From assembly GCA_030612965.1 (NCBI GenBank), contig JAUWMW010000023.1, positions 1 through 15,560 of the forward strand: 15,560 nt of DNA, in the 5' to 3' direction. Source of the DNA: a bacterium (GTDB lineage Bacteria > Zixibacteria > MSB-5A5 > GN15 > FEB-12). A program made the translations under genes and the position numbers. This document shows, piece by piece, positions 5,481 through 12,230 of this stretch. The notes under the pieces are model-generated. The model was given only the letters and a program-made list of their open reading frames with translations, had not been told where the DNA came from and searched no databases. The first letter of the stretch is position 1, and every line of letters starts with the position of its first letter.

Positions 5481-7655
5481 CTACGACCGACTGACCGCCG
5501 ACAGAGCCTGCGCACTCTCCTGGTAATTTTTCAGATCACCGGCGAAAAGAGTCAGATTGATCGTGACCGGTTGCGGCGTGAGTTGAAGGCGATAGATATT
5601 CATCAAAGTCGTGCCCTGATACACTTTCTCGAAACCGGCCTCGGATAGCGATACAGTGAATATGGGCAGATGCCACAGTTCACAGGGAAGATCCGAATTC
5701 ATGGCTACCGCCAATGAACGATACTCGTCGGTCATGGCCCATGTCTGCCGACCTTCATACTGACCTTCGGAATCCAGGTAGGAGTTGATATGCTGCCGGT
5801 TATCGATAAGAATGATCCTGTCTTCGGCGTGGCCGGCCTGAAAACTAAAGTTGTTCTCGACAGCAAATGCCACTTCAACCGGCTCTAACGCTTTGGTCGA
5901 GAGTTCATAGCGTATCTCGATTTGCTCGCTATCCTCAGAGAACTGGAACCGCTTCACGATCGTCACCGGGATTACCATCAGTGGCCGCCACAAATGGCCG
6001 TGACGAGTCATGGTAACACAGGCGCCGGATTGATCGATTTCGCAGGTGTATGGCTCCATGATGAAATCACCTTCTTCACCATACCGGTTGCTGCTGAACT
6101 TTTCGAAATCGGCATCCTCGGTCAGGAGGTGATCGATGAAACAGCGCTTGAGATACCAATCCTCCATGAGGTAGTCTTTCAACCCCTCTTCCTTGGCTCG
6201 GACCTGGTCGTGGATGGATGCTGTTCCCTCGGTCTCCGCGCCGGTGACAGCTTGGTCCAGTTTGAAGTGGTATCCTTCACGACGACGGGTGAGAGTATCG
6301 GTGACGCAGAAGTGGTGCTTGTTCAGAGCCAGGTCCAAAAGGGTACCGCCGCGTCGGGGGTTGAACACAGCGCTGAACAGCTTGCTGCTCAGAACGACTT
6401 CGTCCGCGCCGTCAGCGTCATAATCGTATACCGAGCATTTCAGCGCCGTGCGACCCAGCAGTTTGTCCAGCCGCATGTCGGCTTCGATCAAGCTCGCATA
6501 GACGGCCTGCCGGATATGCGGCAGGTAAAGACCGCCGAAGACACCGTGCCAGTATGCGCAGTTGCACTGCCCCGCCCACAGGCGATCACGGGCAGCATCG
6601 GCCTGTTCGATCTGACTTGGATGCTCCCGTTCAAACTCGGCCAGCTTTTGCGACACTGAAAGCATCTTCTTGTGCATCAGGTTGGATTCTTCATACTTGG
6701 CCAGGAATCCACGCCAGTGCCCGCCGCGGACAAACCGCCCATAACGCTCAAGCTGCCCTTTGTTGTCGAGCCACTCTTCGAAGCGCTCATATTCTACAAA
6801 GGCGGTAGGCGGCAAGGCCCAGTGGAGCATCTCGGCATAAGAGGCCGACGGCAAGTAGACCCGACCGACCGGCTTCGACTGGGCCGCCTCACCCAAACTG
6901 ATCACCTCCAGCCAGTCCGAGTTCATTTCAAACGCCTCGAACAGTCGCCGCAGCCACTCTTTTTCATAGCAATGTTGATACGTTTTGGGCCAGGCACCGA
7001 ATTTCTCGCCGTCATCGGCATAGACGGCCAGCCCGGATGAGTTCCGTTCCGCCTGAAGTTTGAGTTCGGCGATCACTTCCTCGACCGTACCAAAAGGAAT
7101 AAGGTAACGCAACCGTTTCTGAATCGGCAACAGCGTGACCAGGTGTCCCTCGTTTTCGGTTACAAACGGTCCGGTAAGCTGGTTCGGCTCCAGCCCGGCG
7201 TAGAGAAAATGGGTATCGTCAATAGGCAGATAGCTAACCGATGCCTCGGCCAGAAGCTTCGGCAGGTGCGGTTCCCAAATCCGCTCGGTCAGCCACAATC
7301 CGGTAGGGGTCACCTCGAAATGATCGTTGAGATACTGCGTCAGCCCTCTGATCTGCCCGATTGCGTCCCGCTCCGGGATAGCGGTCAGGATCGGTTCGTA
7401 GAATCCGCCGGTCATCAGTTCAACCTGGCCGCTATCTACCAGTTCACCCACCAGTTGGAAGTAGTCGGCGTGAGTACGTTTCTGCCAGCGCCACAGTATC
7501 CCCGATTGGTGCAGGGAGAAGTGGATGTTTGGATAATCAGCCATCAAGTTCAGGAACGGCAGGTACGCCTTATGGTGGGCCTCTTCGAAGACAGCTTCGA
7601 AATTGCCCACCGGTTGGTGGTTATGCAGGCCGAAGGCCAGTTTGAATTTTGCCAT
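5481..7655 (-). CDS. Glycoside hydrolase family 57 alpha-amylase/4-alpha-glucanotransferase
   Basis: The 724-residue protein has no signal peptide, so it probably acts on cytoplasmic glycogen or maltodextrin by hydrolysis or alpha-1,4-glucan transfer. GH57 motifs appear in order: LHNHQP (10-15), GGFYEPIL (83-90), GLWLTERIWEP (119-129) with the presumed nucleophile Glu124, and YADDGEKFG (212-220) with the presumed acid Asp214/215. The helical segment with GQCNCAYWHGVFGGLYLPHIRQ follows in the middle. The last ~280 residues look like the beta-rich C-terminal domain (DUF1926 type) of the Thermococcus litoralis glucanotransferase-like branch. It is slightly longer than that about 660-residue enzyme. 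Hydrolase versus transferase activity cannot be decided from motifs. It starts 3 bases after the stop of the MlaD-like gene, with GGAG shortly upstream, so the two are cotranscribed. Confidence 0.92.
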   Translation of the reverse strand: MAKFKLAFGLHNHQPVGNFEAVFEEAHHKAYLPFLNLMADYPNIHFSLHQSGILWRWQKRTHADYFQLVGELVDSGQVELMTGGFYEPILTAIPERDAIGQIRGLTQYLNDHFEVTPTGLWLTERIWEPHLPKLLAEASVSYLPIDDTHFLYAGLEPNQLTGPFVTENEGHLVTLLPIQKRLRYLIPFGTVEEVIAELKLQAERNSSGLAVYADDGEKFGAWPKTYQHCYEKEWLRRLFEAFEMNSDWLEVISLGEAAQSKPVGRVYLPSASYAEMLHWALPPTAFVEYERFEEWLDNKGQLERYGRFVRGGHWRGFLAKYEESNLMHKKMLSVSQKLAEFEREHPSQIEQADAARDRLWAGQCNCAYWHGVFGGLYLPHIRQAVYASLIEADMRLDKLLGRTALKCSVYDYDADGADEVVLSSKLFSAVFNPRRGGTLLDLALNKHHFCVTDTLTRRREGYHFKLDQAVTGAETEGTASIHDQVRAKEEGLKDYLMEDWYLKRCFIDHLLTEDADFEKFSSNRYGEEGDFIMEPYTCEIDQSGACVTMTRHGHLWRPLMVIPVTIVKRFQFSEDSEQIEIRYELSTKALEPVEVAFAVENNFSFQAGHAEDRIILIDNRQHINSYLDSEGQYEGRQTWAMTDEYRSLAVAMNSDLPCELWHLPIFTVSLSEAGFEKVYQGTTLMNIYRLQLTPQPVTINLTLFAGDLKNYQESAQALSAVSRS

Positions 7656-7658
7656 GGA

Positions 7659-8561
7659 TCAGAATATCTCCAGGGTGAAATTGATATACTTGCGGGGGTT
7701 GGCCCGGATGTCGTTGACCAGGTCATCGATGTTGTCTGCGGTGCGACGCAAATCGTCGTAAAGCCGGCGGTCCTCCAGGAGCAGTTGTATGGTGCCGTCG
7801 GGGTTATTCAGGTTGTCGGCGAATTCTCTCGCCGAAACCGAAAGCGTATCCAGCCGCCCGACAATTCTCTCCAGACCGACCGAGACCTTATCGACACGAT
7901 AAACAGCCGAATCGATCCGACTACGGTTGGCCTTTAACAGTTGGTTGAGTTCACGAGAGGCGTCCAGAAAGTTCTCAGCCGTCTGGTCCAGTCTGGCTTC
8001 ATTGCGCGCCACATAACCGGCCAGCGAGGCCGAGACCTGCTGAAGGTTGTCGACGGTGCTGCTGAATTTGTTTAACGACGAATCAGACCCTACTGTCTGC
8101 TTGAATGACACCACCAGGTTACGCAGTTCGGTAATCATCTCCCCCATCAGCCCCATAACTTCCGGCAGCCCGGTGTCGTATAGCCCCGTGACCGGTTGGC
8201 TGGTGTCGAGAGTCAAACTGTCTTTACCCGGCGCGATAGCAATAAACCGTTCCCCCATGACACCCAGGTTCTTGATAACAATCTGTGCGTCTCGCTTCAG
8301 CACTACATCCTGAAACAGCAACAGTTCAACTTCCACGCCATGGTCGGTGAGGTGCAGGTTATTCACCTTGCCCTTGGGTACGCCGGAAACCGTGACCCGA
8401 TCACCAACGTCGAGGGTACCGACATCATCAAACAGCACCACCACTCGTTGTGAGTTGCGTTCCAGTTTGTATCCCTGCAACCAGTATAGGGAGACGACCA
8501 GGATAACTATCCCGATAAGGACAATGACGCCGACGCGAAATTCTACATTCTTAGTTGCCAT
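7659..8561 (-). CDS. MlaD/Mce-domain protein, membrane-anchored lipid-transfer subunit
   Basis: The 300-residue protein has one N-terminal membrane helix (about 9-27) and then an MlaD/Mce beta domain (about 38-115) that includes GDRVTVSGVPKGKV and LGVMGERFIAI. A long helical, probably coiled-coil region follows (about 135-290). The tail RANPRKYINFTLEIF is typical of this group. MCE proteins form periplasmic rings or tubes that move phospholipid between membranes, normally with a permease (MlaE) and an ATPase (MlaF). Neither partner is in this window. ATG 8561 is preceded by AAAGGA with about 9 bases spacing. The upstream rsgA gene ends 61 bases before it, and the GH57 gene follows at 3 bases. 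The name mlaD is not assigned because the system may be another MCE type. Confidence 0.9.
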   Translation of the reverse strand: MATKNVEFRVGVIVLIGIVILVVSLYWLQGYKLERNSQRVVVLFDDVGTLDVGDRVTVSGVPKGKVNNLHLTDHGVEVELLLFQDVVLKRDAQIVIKNLGVMGERFIAIAPGKDSLTLDTSQPVTGLYDTGLPEVMGLMGEMITELRNLVVSFKQTVGSDSSLNKFSSTVDNLQQVSASLAGYVARNEARLDQTAENFLDASRELNQLLKANRSRIDSAVYRVDKVSVGLERIVGRLDTLSVSAREFADNLNNPDGTIQLLLEDRRLYDDLRRTADNIDDLVNDIRANPRKYINFTLEIF

Positions 8562-8570
8562 GTTATCGTT

Positions 8571-8576
8571 TCCTTT
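8571..8576 (-). promoter_or_regulatory. Ribosome binding site of the MlaD-like gene
   Basis: On the - strand AAAGGA lies 9 bases before ATG 8561. It lies within the 61-base spacer after rsgA, in which I see no convincing promoter or terminator. Confidence 0.6.
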
Positions 8577-8622
8577 ATCGGTAACCCGCCATTACAACTT
8601 AACTTAACGGTGCGACATTGTG

Positions 8623-9528
8623 TCACAGCGAGCCGGCGATGGCAAGGTAGTTCTGATAGCGAAATCCGGCGATGTCACCGTGCTGAACGGCCTCCTTGAC
8701 GGCGCAACCAGGTTCGTGGGTGTGACTGCACGGCTGAAAGCGACATTGTTCTGAATAGGACTCAAACTCCGGAAAATAGTACGCCAACTCGTCCTTGTCC
8801 ACGTCCCAAAGCCCCATTACTTTCAGACCCGGGGAATCGACGACGAAACCGCCGGAAGGAAGCTCAAATAGTTCGATGGTGGTGGTGGCATGCTTTCCCC
8901 GGTCGCTGAAAGCTGACACTTCCTTGGTTTTCAGATTCAGTCCAGGTAGCATCCGATTCAGCAAAGTCGACTTGCCAACCCCTGAGTGTCCTGCAAACAG
9001 GGTGCGATGACCGGTCAGTCCGCGCATCAAATCCGTCACGCCCCTGCCGTCCTCGGCCGAGACCGCAAACACCGGAATGCCAATGGCACGATAGGCTGCG
9101 CTCACCTCGCTGACCTCATCGGACCAACCTAAATCGATCTTATTGAGCACTATCACCGGTTCCAACGATCCCACTCTGGCCGCCACCAGAAAGCGATCGA
9201 TCAGCCCCGTCTTGAGCTTCGGTGATTTGACCGAGGTCACCACGGCCAACAGTTCCAGGTTGGCCGCGATCACCTGCAATCTGCCTTCCACCCCCTTGGC
9301 CGGACGACCAAATGTCGTTCGGCGCTCGAGGACTTTCTCGATAATACCGGACTGTTCGTGGCTGCGGCTGAGCATGACATCATCACCCACCGCCACCGGC
9401 GTGGTCTGCTTGACCTCGTCCTTGACCTTCTGACGCACTTCGCAGGTGATACGACTCGAATCCTCCGTCCGTACCTCAAAAAACCTGCCGCGCGTGGCAA
9501 TCACGATACCTGACTCCAACTTATCCAT
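8623..9528 (-). CDS. rsgA: Small ribosomal subunit biogenesis GTPase RsgA (YjeQ)
   Basis: This circularly permuted GTPase assists late 30S subunit maturation. The product is 301 residues from ATG 9528. An OB-fold domain (about 1-75) is followed by G-motifs in permuted order: NKID (129-132), SAEDG (157-161), GHSGVGKST (180-188) and DSPG (231-234). The C-terminal zinc knuckle has Cys262, Cys267, His269 and Cys275. The frame is open upstream to 9639, but that 37-residue extension precedes the OB-fold and matches nothing in the family, so the shorter start is chosen. The ribosome binding site at 9528 is weak, leaving some doubt. It is divergent from the carboxypeptidase gene, with a 190-base spacer. 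Confidence 0.94.
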   Translation of the reverse strand: MDKLESGIVIATRGRFFEVRTEDSSRITCEVRQKVKDEVKQTTPVAVGDDVMLSRSHEQSGIIEKVLERRTTFGRPAKGVEGRLQVIAANLELLAVVTSVKSPKLKTGLIDRFLVAARVGSLEPVIVLNKIDLGWSDEVSEVSAAYRAIGIPVFAVSAEDGRGVTDLMRGLTGHRTLFAGHSGVGKSTLLNRMLPGLNLKTKEVSAFSDRGKHATTTIELFELPSGGFVVDSPGLKVMGLWDVDKDELAYYFPEFESYSEQCRFQPCSHTHEPGCAVKEAVQHGDIAGFRYQNYLAIAGSL

Positions 9529-9704
9529 ATTCGTATCCAATCTACCGGACGTACTGGACAGCGGCAAGAGGAAAGTATGGATAGCGGTCGACTCCTCGCT
9601 GGTGAAAGTGAGCGGCAGATGTGCAGCGACTGTTGCCAACGGAGAAACTTTTGGCTATCTTCCCCGTTCATTGTTGATAACGGTTGATTATGAGAACTGA
9701 TTCA

Positions 9705-9711
9705 TAAGGAG
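9705..9711 (+). promoter_or_regulatory. Ribosome binding site supporting a GTG start
   Basis: TAAGGAG lies 7 bases before GTG 9719 and fixes the start of the carboxypeptidase. The 190-base divergent spacer before it (9529-9718) should hold promoters for both genes, but I could not pick out convincing -35/-10 pairs. Confidence 0.75.
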
Positions 9712-9718
9712 ACTGAAA

Positions 9719-11233
9719 GTGCCAGCCAAGAAAGCATACGAAGAACTGAAGCGACGTTGCCGGGAGATTTCGCTGCTGGGCTCCTGCGCCGGTGTACTCG
9801 GATGGGACGAACGCACCTACATGCCGCGTGGCGGGGCCGGCCTGCGGGCCGACCAGTTGAGTCTGTTGTCCGGCATGATGCATGAGAAGTTTACTGACCC
9901 AAAGGTGGGTGAGTTGTTAAGCACGCTGGAGGCATCGGACCTGGTCAAGGACGAGGATTCCCTCGAAGCAGCCAACATCCGCGAGACGCGCCACCAATTT
10001 GACAAGGCCACCAAACTGCCCAGGGACCTGGTTGAAGAAATCACCAAAACCACTACCCTGGCTCAAGGTGAGTGGGTGACGGCGCGCAAGAACAACGACT
10101 TCAAACATTTCCAGCCTTGGCTGGACAAAGTGCTGACTTTGCAGATCAGGAAGGCTGACGCCTACGGCTATGAGGGTGAACCGTACAACGCCCTGTTGGA
10201 CAACTATGAGGTCGGCGCCACTGTCGATGAGGTCGTCGATGTCTTTGAGAAACTGCGTAAGGAGTTGGTGGTCCTTCTGAAGAAGATCAAGGATGCTCCA
10301 ATGCGCCCCGACGTCTCGATTGTCGAGCGCGACTATGACGTCAACCTGCAGAAGGTGTTCGGCGAGTCGGTAGCCCAGGCGATGGGGTACAGTTTTGAAA
10401 CCGGTCGTCTCGATACTACCACCCATCCGTTCTGCACCGGTCTCGGCCCCGGTGACACCCGGATCACCACCCGCTACAATCCAAAGCGGCTCAACGACGC
10501 CCTGTTCGGGATCATGCACGAAGCCGGTCACGGCCTCTACGAGATGGGATTGAACAAAGAGAAAGATTTCGGGATGCCGACCGCCGAGTCAGCTTCCCTG
10601 GGTATCCATGAATCCCAGTCGCGCATGTGGGAGAACCAGGTGGGCCGGTCCAAGGCGTTCTGGGAGTATTTCTTCCCGCAGGCACAGCGCATCTTTAAGG
10701 AGAGTCTGAGCGGCGTTTCGCTGGATGATTTCTATGCGGCGATAAACAATGTCACGCCGTCATGTATCCGCGTCGAAGCCGACGAGGCTACTTATAATCT
10801 CCACATTCTGCTGCGGTTCGAGTTGGAGCGGGCCATGCTCAAAGGTGATCTCAAACCGGCCGATGTTCCCGGCGAGTGGAACCGTCGTTTCAAAGACTAC
10901 TTCGGTATTGAGGTAAAAAGCGATGCCGACGGTTGTTTGCAAGATGTTCACTGGTCGGCGGGGTACATGGGTTATTTCCCCACCTACACTCTGGGGAACC
11001 TGTACTCAGCGCAGTTCTTTGCCCAGGCGCAAAAGGACATGCCGGACTTGATGACGCAGTTCAAACAGGGCGCCCTGAGTAATCTCAGACAGTGGCTCAA
11101 GGAGAATATCCATCAGCACGGCACCCGCTATCGCGCCACCAAACTGGTGCAGAAAGTCACCGGCCAACCGCTGTCACACCAGCCGCTGGTTGACTACATG
11201 ACAGCCAAATTCCAAGAGATATACGGGTTTTAG
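9719..11233 (+). CDS. Thermostable-type carboxypeptidase (Taq family, peptidase M32)
   Basis: This cytosolic zinc metallocarboxypeptidase removes C-terminal residues from peptides. The 504-residue length matches the M32 family. The active site HEAGH is at 267-271, and the third metal ligand is expected at Glu298 in HESQSRMWEN (297-306). Other conserved M32 words are the N-terminal LGWDERTYMPRGG (27-39), HPF (236-238) and DTRITTRYN (246-254). IRVEADEATYNLHILLRFE follows further on, then the C-terminal YFPTYTLGNLYSAQ. The gene starts at GTG with a strong ribosome binding site and ends with TAG directly followed by TGA. It stands alone on its strand, and no terminator with a T-run follows. Confidence 0.95.
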   Translation: MPAKKAYEELKRRCREISLLGSCAGVLGWDERTYMPRGGAGLRADQLSLLSGMMHEKFTDPKVGELLSTLEASDLVKDEDSLEAANIRETRHQFDKATKLPRDLVEEITKTTTLAQGEWVTARKNNDFKHFQPWLDKVLTLQIRKADAYGYEGEPYNALLDNYEVGATVDEVVDVFEKLRKELVVLLKKIKDAPMRPDVSIVERDYDVNLQKVFGESVAQAMGYSFETGRLDTTTHPFCTGLGPGDTRITTRYNPKRLNDALFGIMHEAGHGLYEMGLNKEKDFGMPTAESASLGIHESQSRMWENQVGRSKAFWEYFFPQAQRIFKESLSGVSLDDFYAAINNVTPSCIRVEADEATYNLHILLRFELERAMLKGDLKPADVPGEWNRRFKDYFGIEVKSDADGCLQDVHWSAGYMGYFPTYTLGNLYSAQFFAQAQKDMPDLMTQFKQGALSNLRQWLKENIHQHGTRYRATKLVQKVTGQPLSHQPLVDYMTAKFQEIYGF

Positions 11234-11300
11234 TGAGCCTGTCGGGTGATACAGGAAATAGTGTCGTTCCCGTGATGATAGGGCATCCTTCTTCTCTATT

Positions 11301-11329
11301 GTCGTCATACCGGCGAAAGCCAGTATCCG
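11301..11329. repeat. Degraded repeat with an ACCGGC-GAAA-GCCAGT hairpin
   Basis: GTCGTCATACCGGCGAAAGC and the bases after it are similar to the reverse complement of the CCCCGGC-TTTC-GCCGGGG element at 5373-5390. The stem is imperfect here. Confidence 0.5.
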
Positions 11330-11345
11330 CGCACAGGGTACGCCA

Positions 11346-11370
11346 CCCTTCGACTCCGCTCAGGATGACG
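11346..11370. repeat. Repeat-like segment CCCTTCGACTCCGCTCAGG
   Basis: The segment continues into ATGACG. Phrases of this kind recur between genes in many bacterial genomes, according to general knowledge. Only one copy is in this window, so its repeat status is inferred. Confidence 0.4.
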
Positions 11371-11403
11371 CAGGTGGCCCACCGTTTACCGTGTGGTATT
11401 TTG

Positions 11404-11425
11404 GCCCCACCATGAATGGTGGGGC
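11404..11425. repeat. Perfect palindrome GCCCCACCAT/ATGGTGGGGC
   Basis: Ten exact pairs around a 2-base centre, followed by ACCCGACG. This is the strongest hairpin in the gap, but it lacks a T-run and lies about 170 bases after the carboxypeptidase stop. Confidence 0.75.
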
Positions 11426-11554
11426 ACCCGACGTTTGGGTAGGATCGCAGGGGTTCTGACGCAATGTCGAAACCATTCTTCGCACGCAGGATCCCAGCTG
11501 TCGCTCCGCTGTAGGTGGGGTACCAGTATTTCTGATTCAGAAACCGATTCACAG

Positions 11555-11572
11555 TCCCCTCTTGAGACGGGA
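11555..11572. repeat. Imperfect palindrome TCCCCTCTTG/AGACGGGA
   Basis: TCCC, TCT and their complements pair with one internal C-C mismatch. ATTCAGGGGTGTG follows. It looks like a degraded copy of a dispersed element and is a different sequence family from its neighbours. Confidence 0.45.
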
Positions 11573-11593
11573 TTCAGGGGTGTGTTTGTTGTG

Positions 11594-11619
11594 GTAGCCG
11601 AATCTTCAGATTCGGTTAC
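11594..11619. repeat. Intergenic palindrome family A, copy 2
   Basis: Arms GTAGCCGAATCT and AGATTCGGTTAC pair over 12 positions (one G-T wobble) around a TC centre. Core and size match copy 1 at 583-608. The changes preserve pairing or give wobble pairs. Confidence 0.75.
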
Positions 11620-11729
11620 AGAGTGAGGATTTCGCCGGGGCAGATGAGGACGTCTGTCGCCCACAAACAACGAGTAACTACTCGACGTGCGCTGTCAGTA
11701 GTCTCACAAGAATGGTTCGTTGCTCACGT

Positions 11730-11775
11730 CCACACACCGCGTGTGGCTACCGCACATCGCACGTGAAGTGCGATG
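11730..11775. promoter_or_regulatory. Two adjacent hairpins upstream of the histone-like gene
   Basis: CCACAC (11730-11735) and GTGTGG (11741-11746) form one stem. CATCGCAC (11755-11762) and GTGCGATG (11768-11775) form a second, both with 5-base loops. They differ in sequence from the dispersed palindromes and could be operators or RNA hairpins. The role is inferred only from position. Confidence 0.4.
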
Positions 11776-11800
11776 CATCTCTGTTCACCTGTTCAATTCT

Positions 11801-11862
11801 TGTCGTATGGTTACAGTGCGCGTCGCATGGATTCATGCATCGTACGACATAAACATGCGACG
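11801..11862. promoter_or_regulatory. Cluster of GTCGYAYG sites, possible operator or folded RNA
   Basis: GTCGTATGG (11802-11810) and GTCGCATGG (11822-11830) are direct repeats exactly 20 bases apart. The same word appears inverted as CGTACGAC (11841-11848) and CATGCGAC (11854-11861). The arms TGTCGTA/TACGACA and CGTCGCATG/CATGCGACG interleave. The cluster ends about 16 bases before a TTGACA box. This layout suggests a multi-site operator for the downstream gene; an RNA pseudoknot is an alternative. Confidence 0.45.
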
Positions 11863-11878
11863 GACGTAACTTTTTTCC

Positions 11879-11884
11879 TTGACA
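11879..11884 (+). promoter_or_regulatory. TTGACA -35-like box before the histone-like gene
   Basis: An exact TTGACA lies 54 bases before the ATG at 11939. The best-spaced -10 region (about 11902-11907, TTTTGT) is a poor sigma-70 match, so the promoter assignment is tentative. Confidence 0.4.
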
Positions 11885-11926
11885 TGTATTCAAAAAACAA
11901 CTTTTGTGTACATGAAATCCAAAATT

Positions 11927-11933
11927 GGAGGAG
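11927..11933 (+). promoter_or_regulatory. Strong ribosome binding site of the histone-like gene
   Basis: GGAGGAG lies 5 bases before ATG 11939. It rules out the longer frame that opens at 11879 and suggests high expression. Confidence 0.8.
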
Positions 11934-11938
11934 TTTCT

Positions 11939-12127
11939 ATGCGCAAAGCTAAGAAAGCAACCAAGAAAAAGGCTGCGCCGAAGAGAAAGGTAGCCAAGAA
12001 GAAGGCCGCTCCAAAGAAGAAGGCGGTCAAGAAGATCCGCTGCGCAGCCAAGACCAAGGCCGGTAAGAGATGCAAGCGGTTCACGAATGGGAAGGCGAAG
12101 TTCTGTTCTTTGCACAAGAAGAGATAG
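11939..12127 (+). CDS. Small histone-H1-like Lys-rich protein with a C-terminal Cys/His knuckle
   Basis: The 62-residue, extremely basic protein has two parts. Residues 1-33 are Lys/Ala/Pro-rich with two similar units, KKAAPKRKVA (10-19) and KKAAPKKKAV (21-30), like bacterial histone-H1-type tails (Hc1, AlgP) that bind DNA without sequence preference. Residues 34-62 contain Cys35, Cys45, Cys56 and His59 in a C-x9-C-x10-C-x2-H pattern with TKAGKRCKR between. This resembles the short zinc-binding knuckles of DUF5763-type proteins. DNA or RNA binding in the nucleoid is inferred and zinc binding is likely. The start is fixed by GGAGGAG at 5 bases, and a strong intrinsic terminator lies 19 bases after the stop, so it is a monocistronic, probably well expressed gene. 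Structured upstream DNA may regulate it. Confidence 0.82.
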   Translation: MRKAKKATKKKAAPKRKVAKKKAAPKKKAVKKIRCAAKTKAGKRCKRFTNGKAKFCSLHKKR

Positions 12128-12146
12128 GTTGCTGAGCGATGTAATA

Positions 12147-12176
12147 CGCGACTCCGAACGGAGTCGCGTTTTTTTT
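12147..12176 (+). terminator. Rho-independent terminator
   Basis: A perfect 9-pair stem, CGCGACTCC/GGAGTCGCG with a GAAC loop (12147-12168), is followed at once by eight T (12169-12176). It ends the histone-like gene. The opposite strand has no T-run after the hairpin, so it would not terminate the convergent barrel gene well. Confidence 0.93.
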
Positions 12177-12230
12177 GCATGAGAATCCGGTTGTCAACGA
12201 GAACGGCCGCAGGAATCTGTTGGCATCTGC

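Larger units (their letters stand above)
11234..11700. other. Repeat-dense gap after the carboxypeptidase
   Basis: This stretch holds no credible gene. It is a patchwork of short palindromic or repeat-like segments of several unrelated kinds: about 11301-11329, 11346-11370, 11404-11425, 11529-11543, 11555-11572 and 11594-11619. Short open frames on both strands run through these units and look like products of the repeats. Confidence 0.7.

Noticed and set aside
5155..5515. Overlapping short frames on both strands between the glycosyltransferase and GH57 genes
   Set aside because: They are translated palindromic repeats. None has a good ribosome binding site together with protein-like composition.
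5922..6659. 245-codon frame opposite the GH57 gene
   Set aside because: It is fully antisense to a gene with intact GH57 motifs. The long frame follows from codon composition on the other strand.
7143..7937. 264-codon frame opposite GH57 and the MlaD-like gene
   Set aside because: It spans the junction of two well supported - strand genes and shows no recognisable motif.
9529..9639. N-terminal extension of rsgA to an earlier ATG
   Set aside because: The extra 37 residues precede the OB-fold start and look like translated spacer in a divergent promoter region.
11301..11626. CRISPR-like array
   Set aside because: Successive palindromes differ in sequence and spacing. No direct repeat recurs at regular intervals and no cas gene is present.
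11233..11670. Several 60-130-codon frames after the carboxypeptidase
   Set aside because: They consist of repeat and palindrome sequence on both strands and lack coding character.
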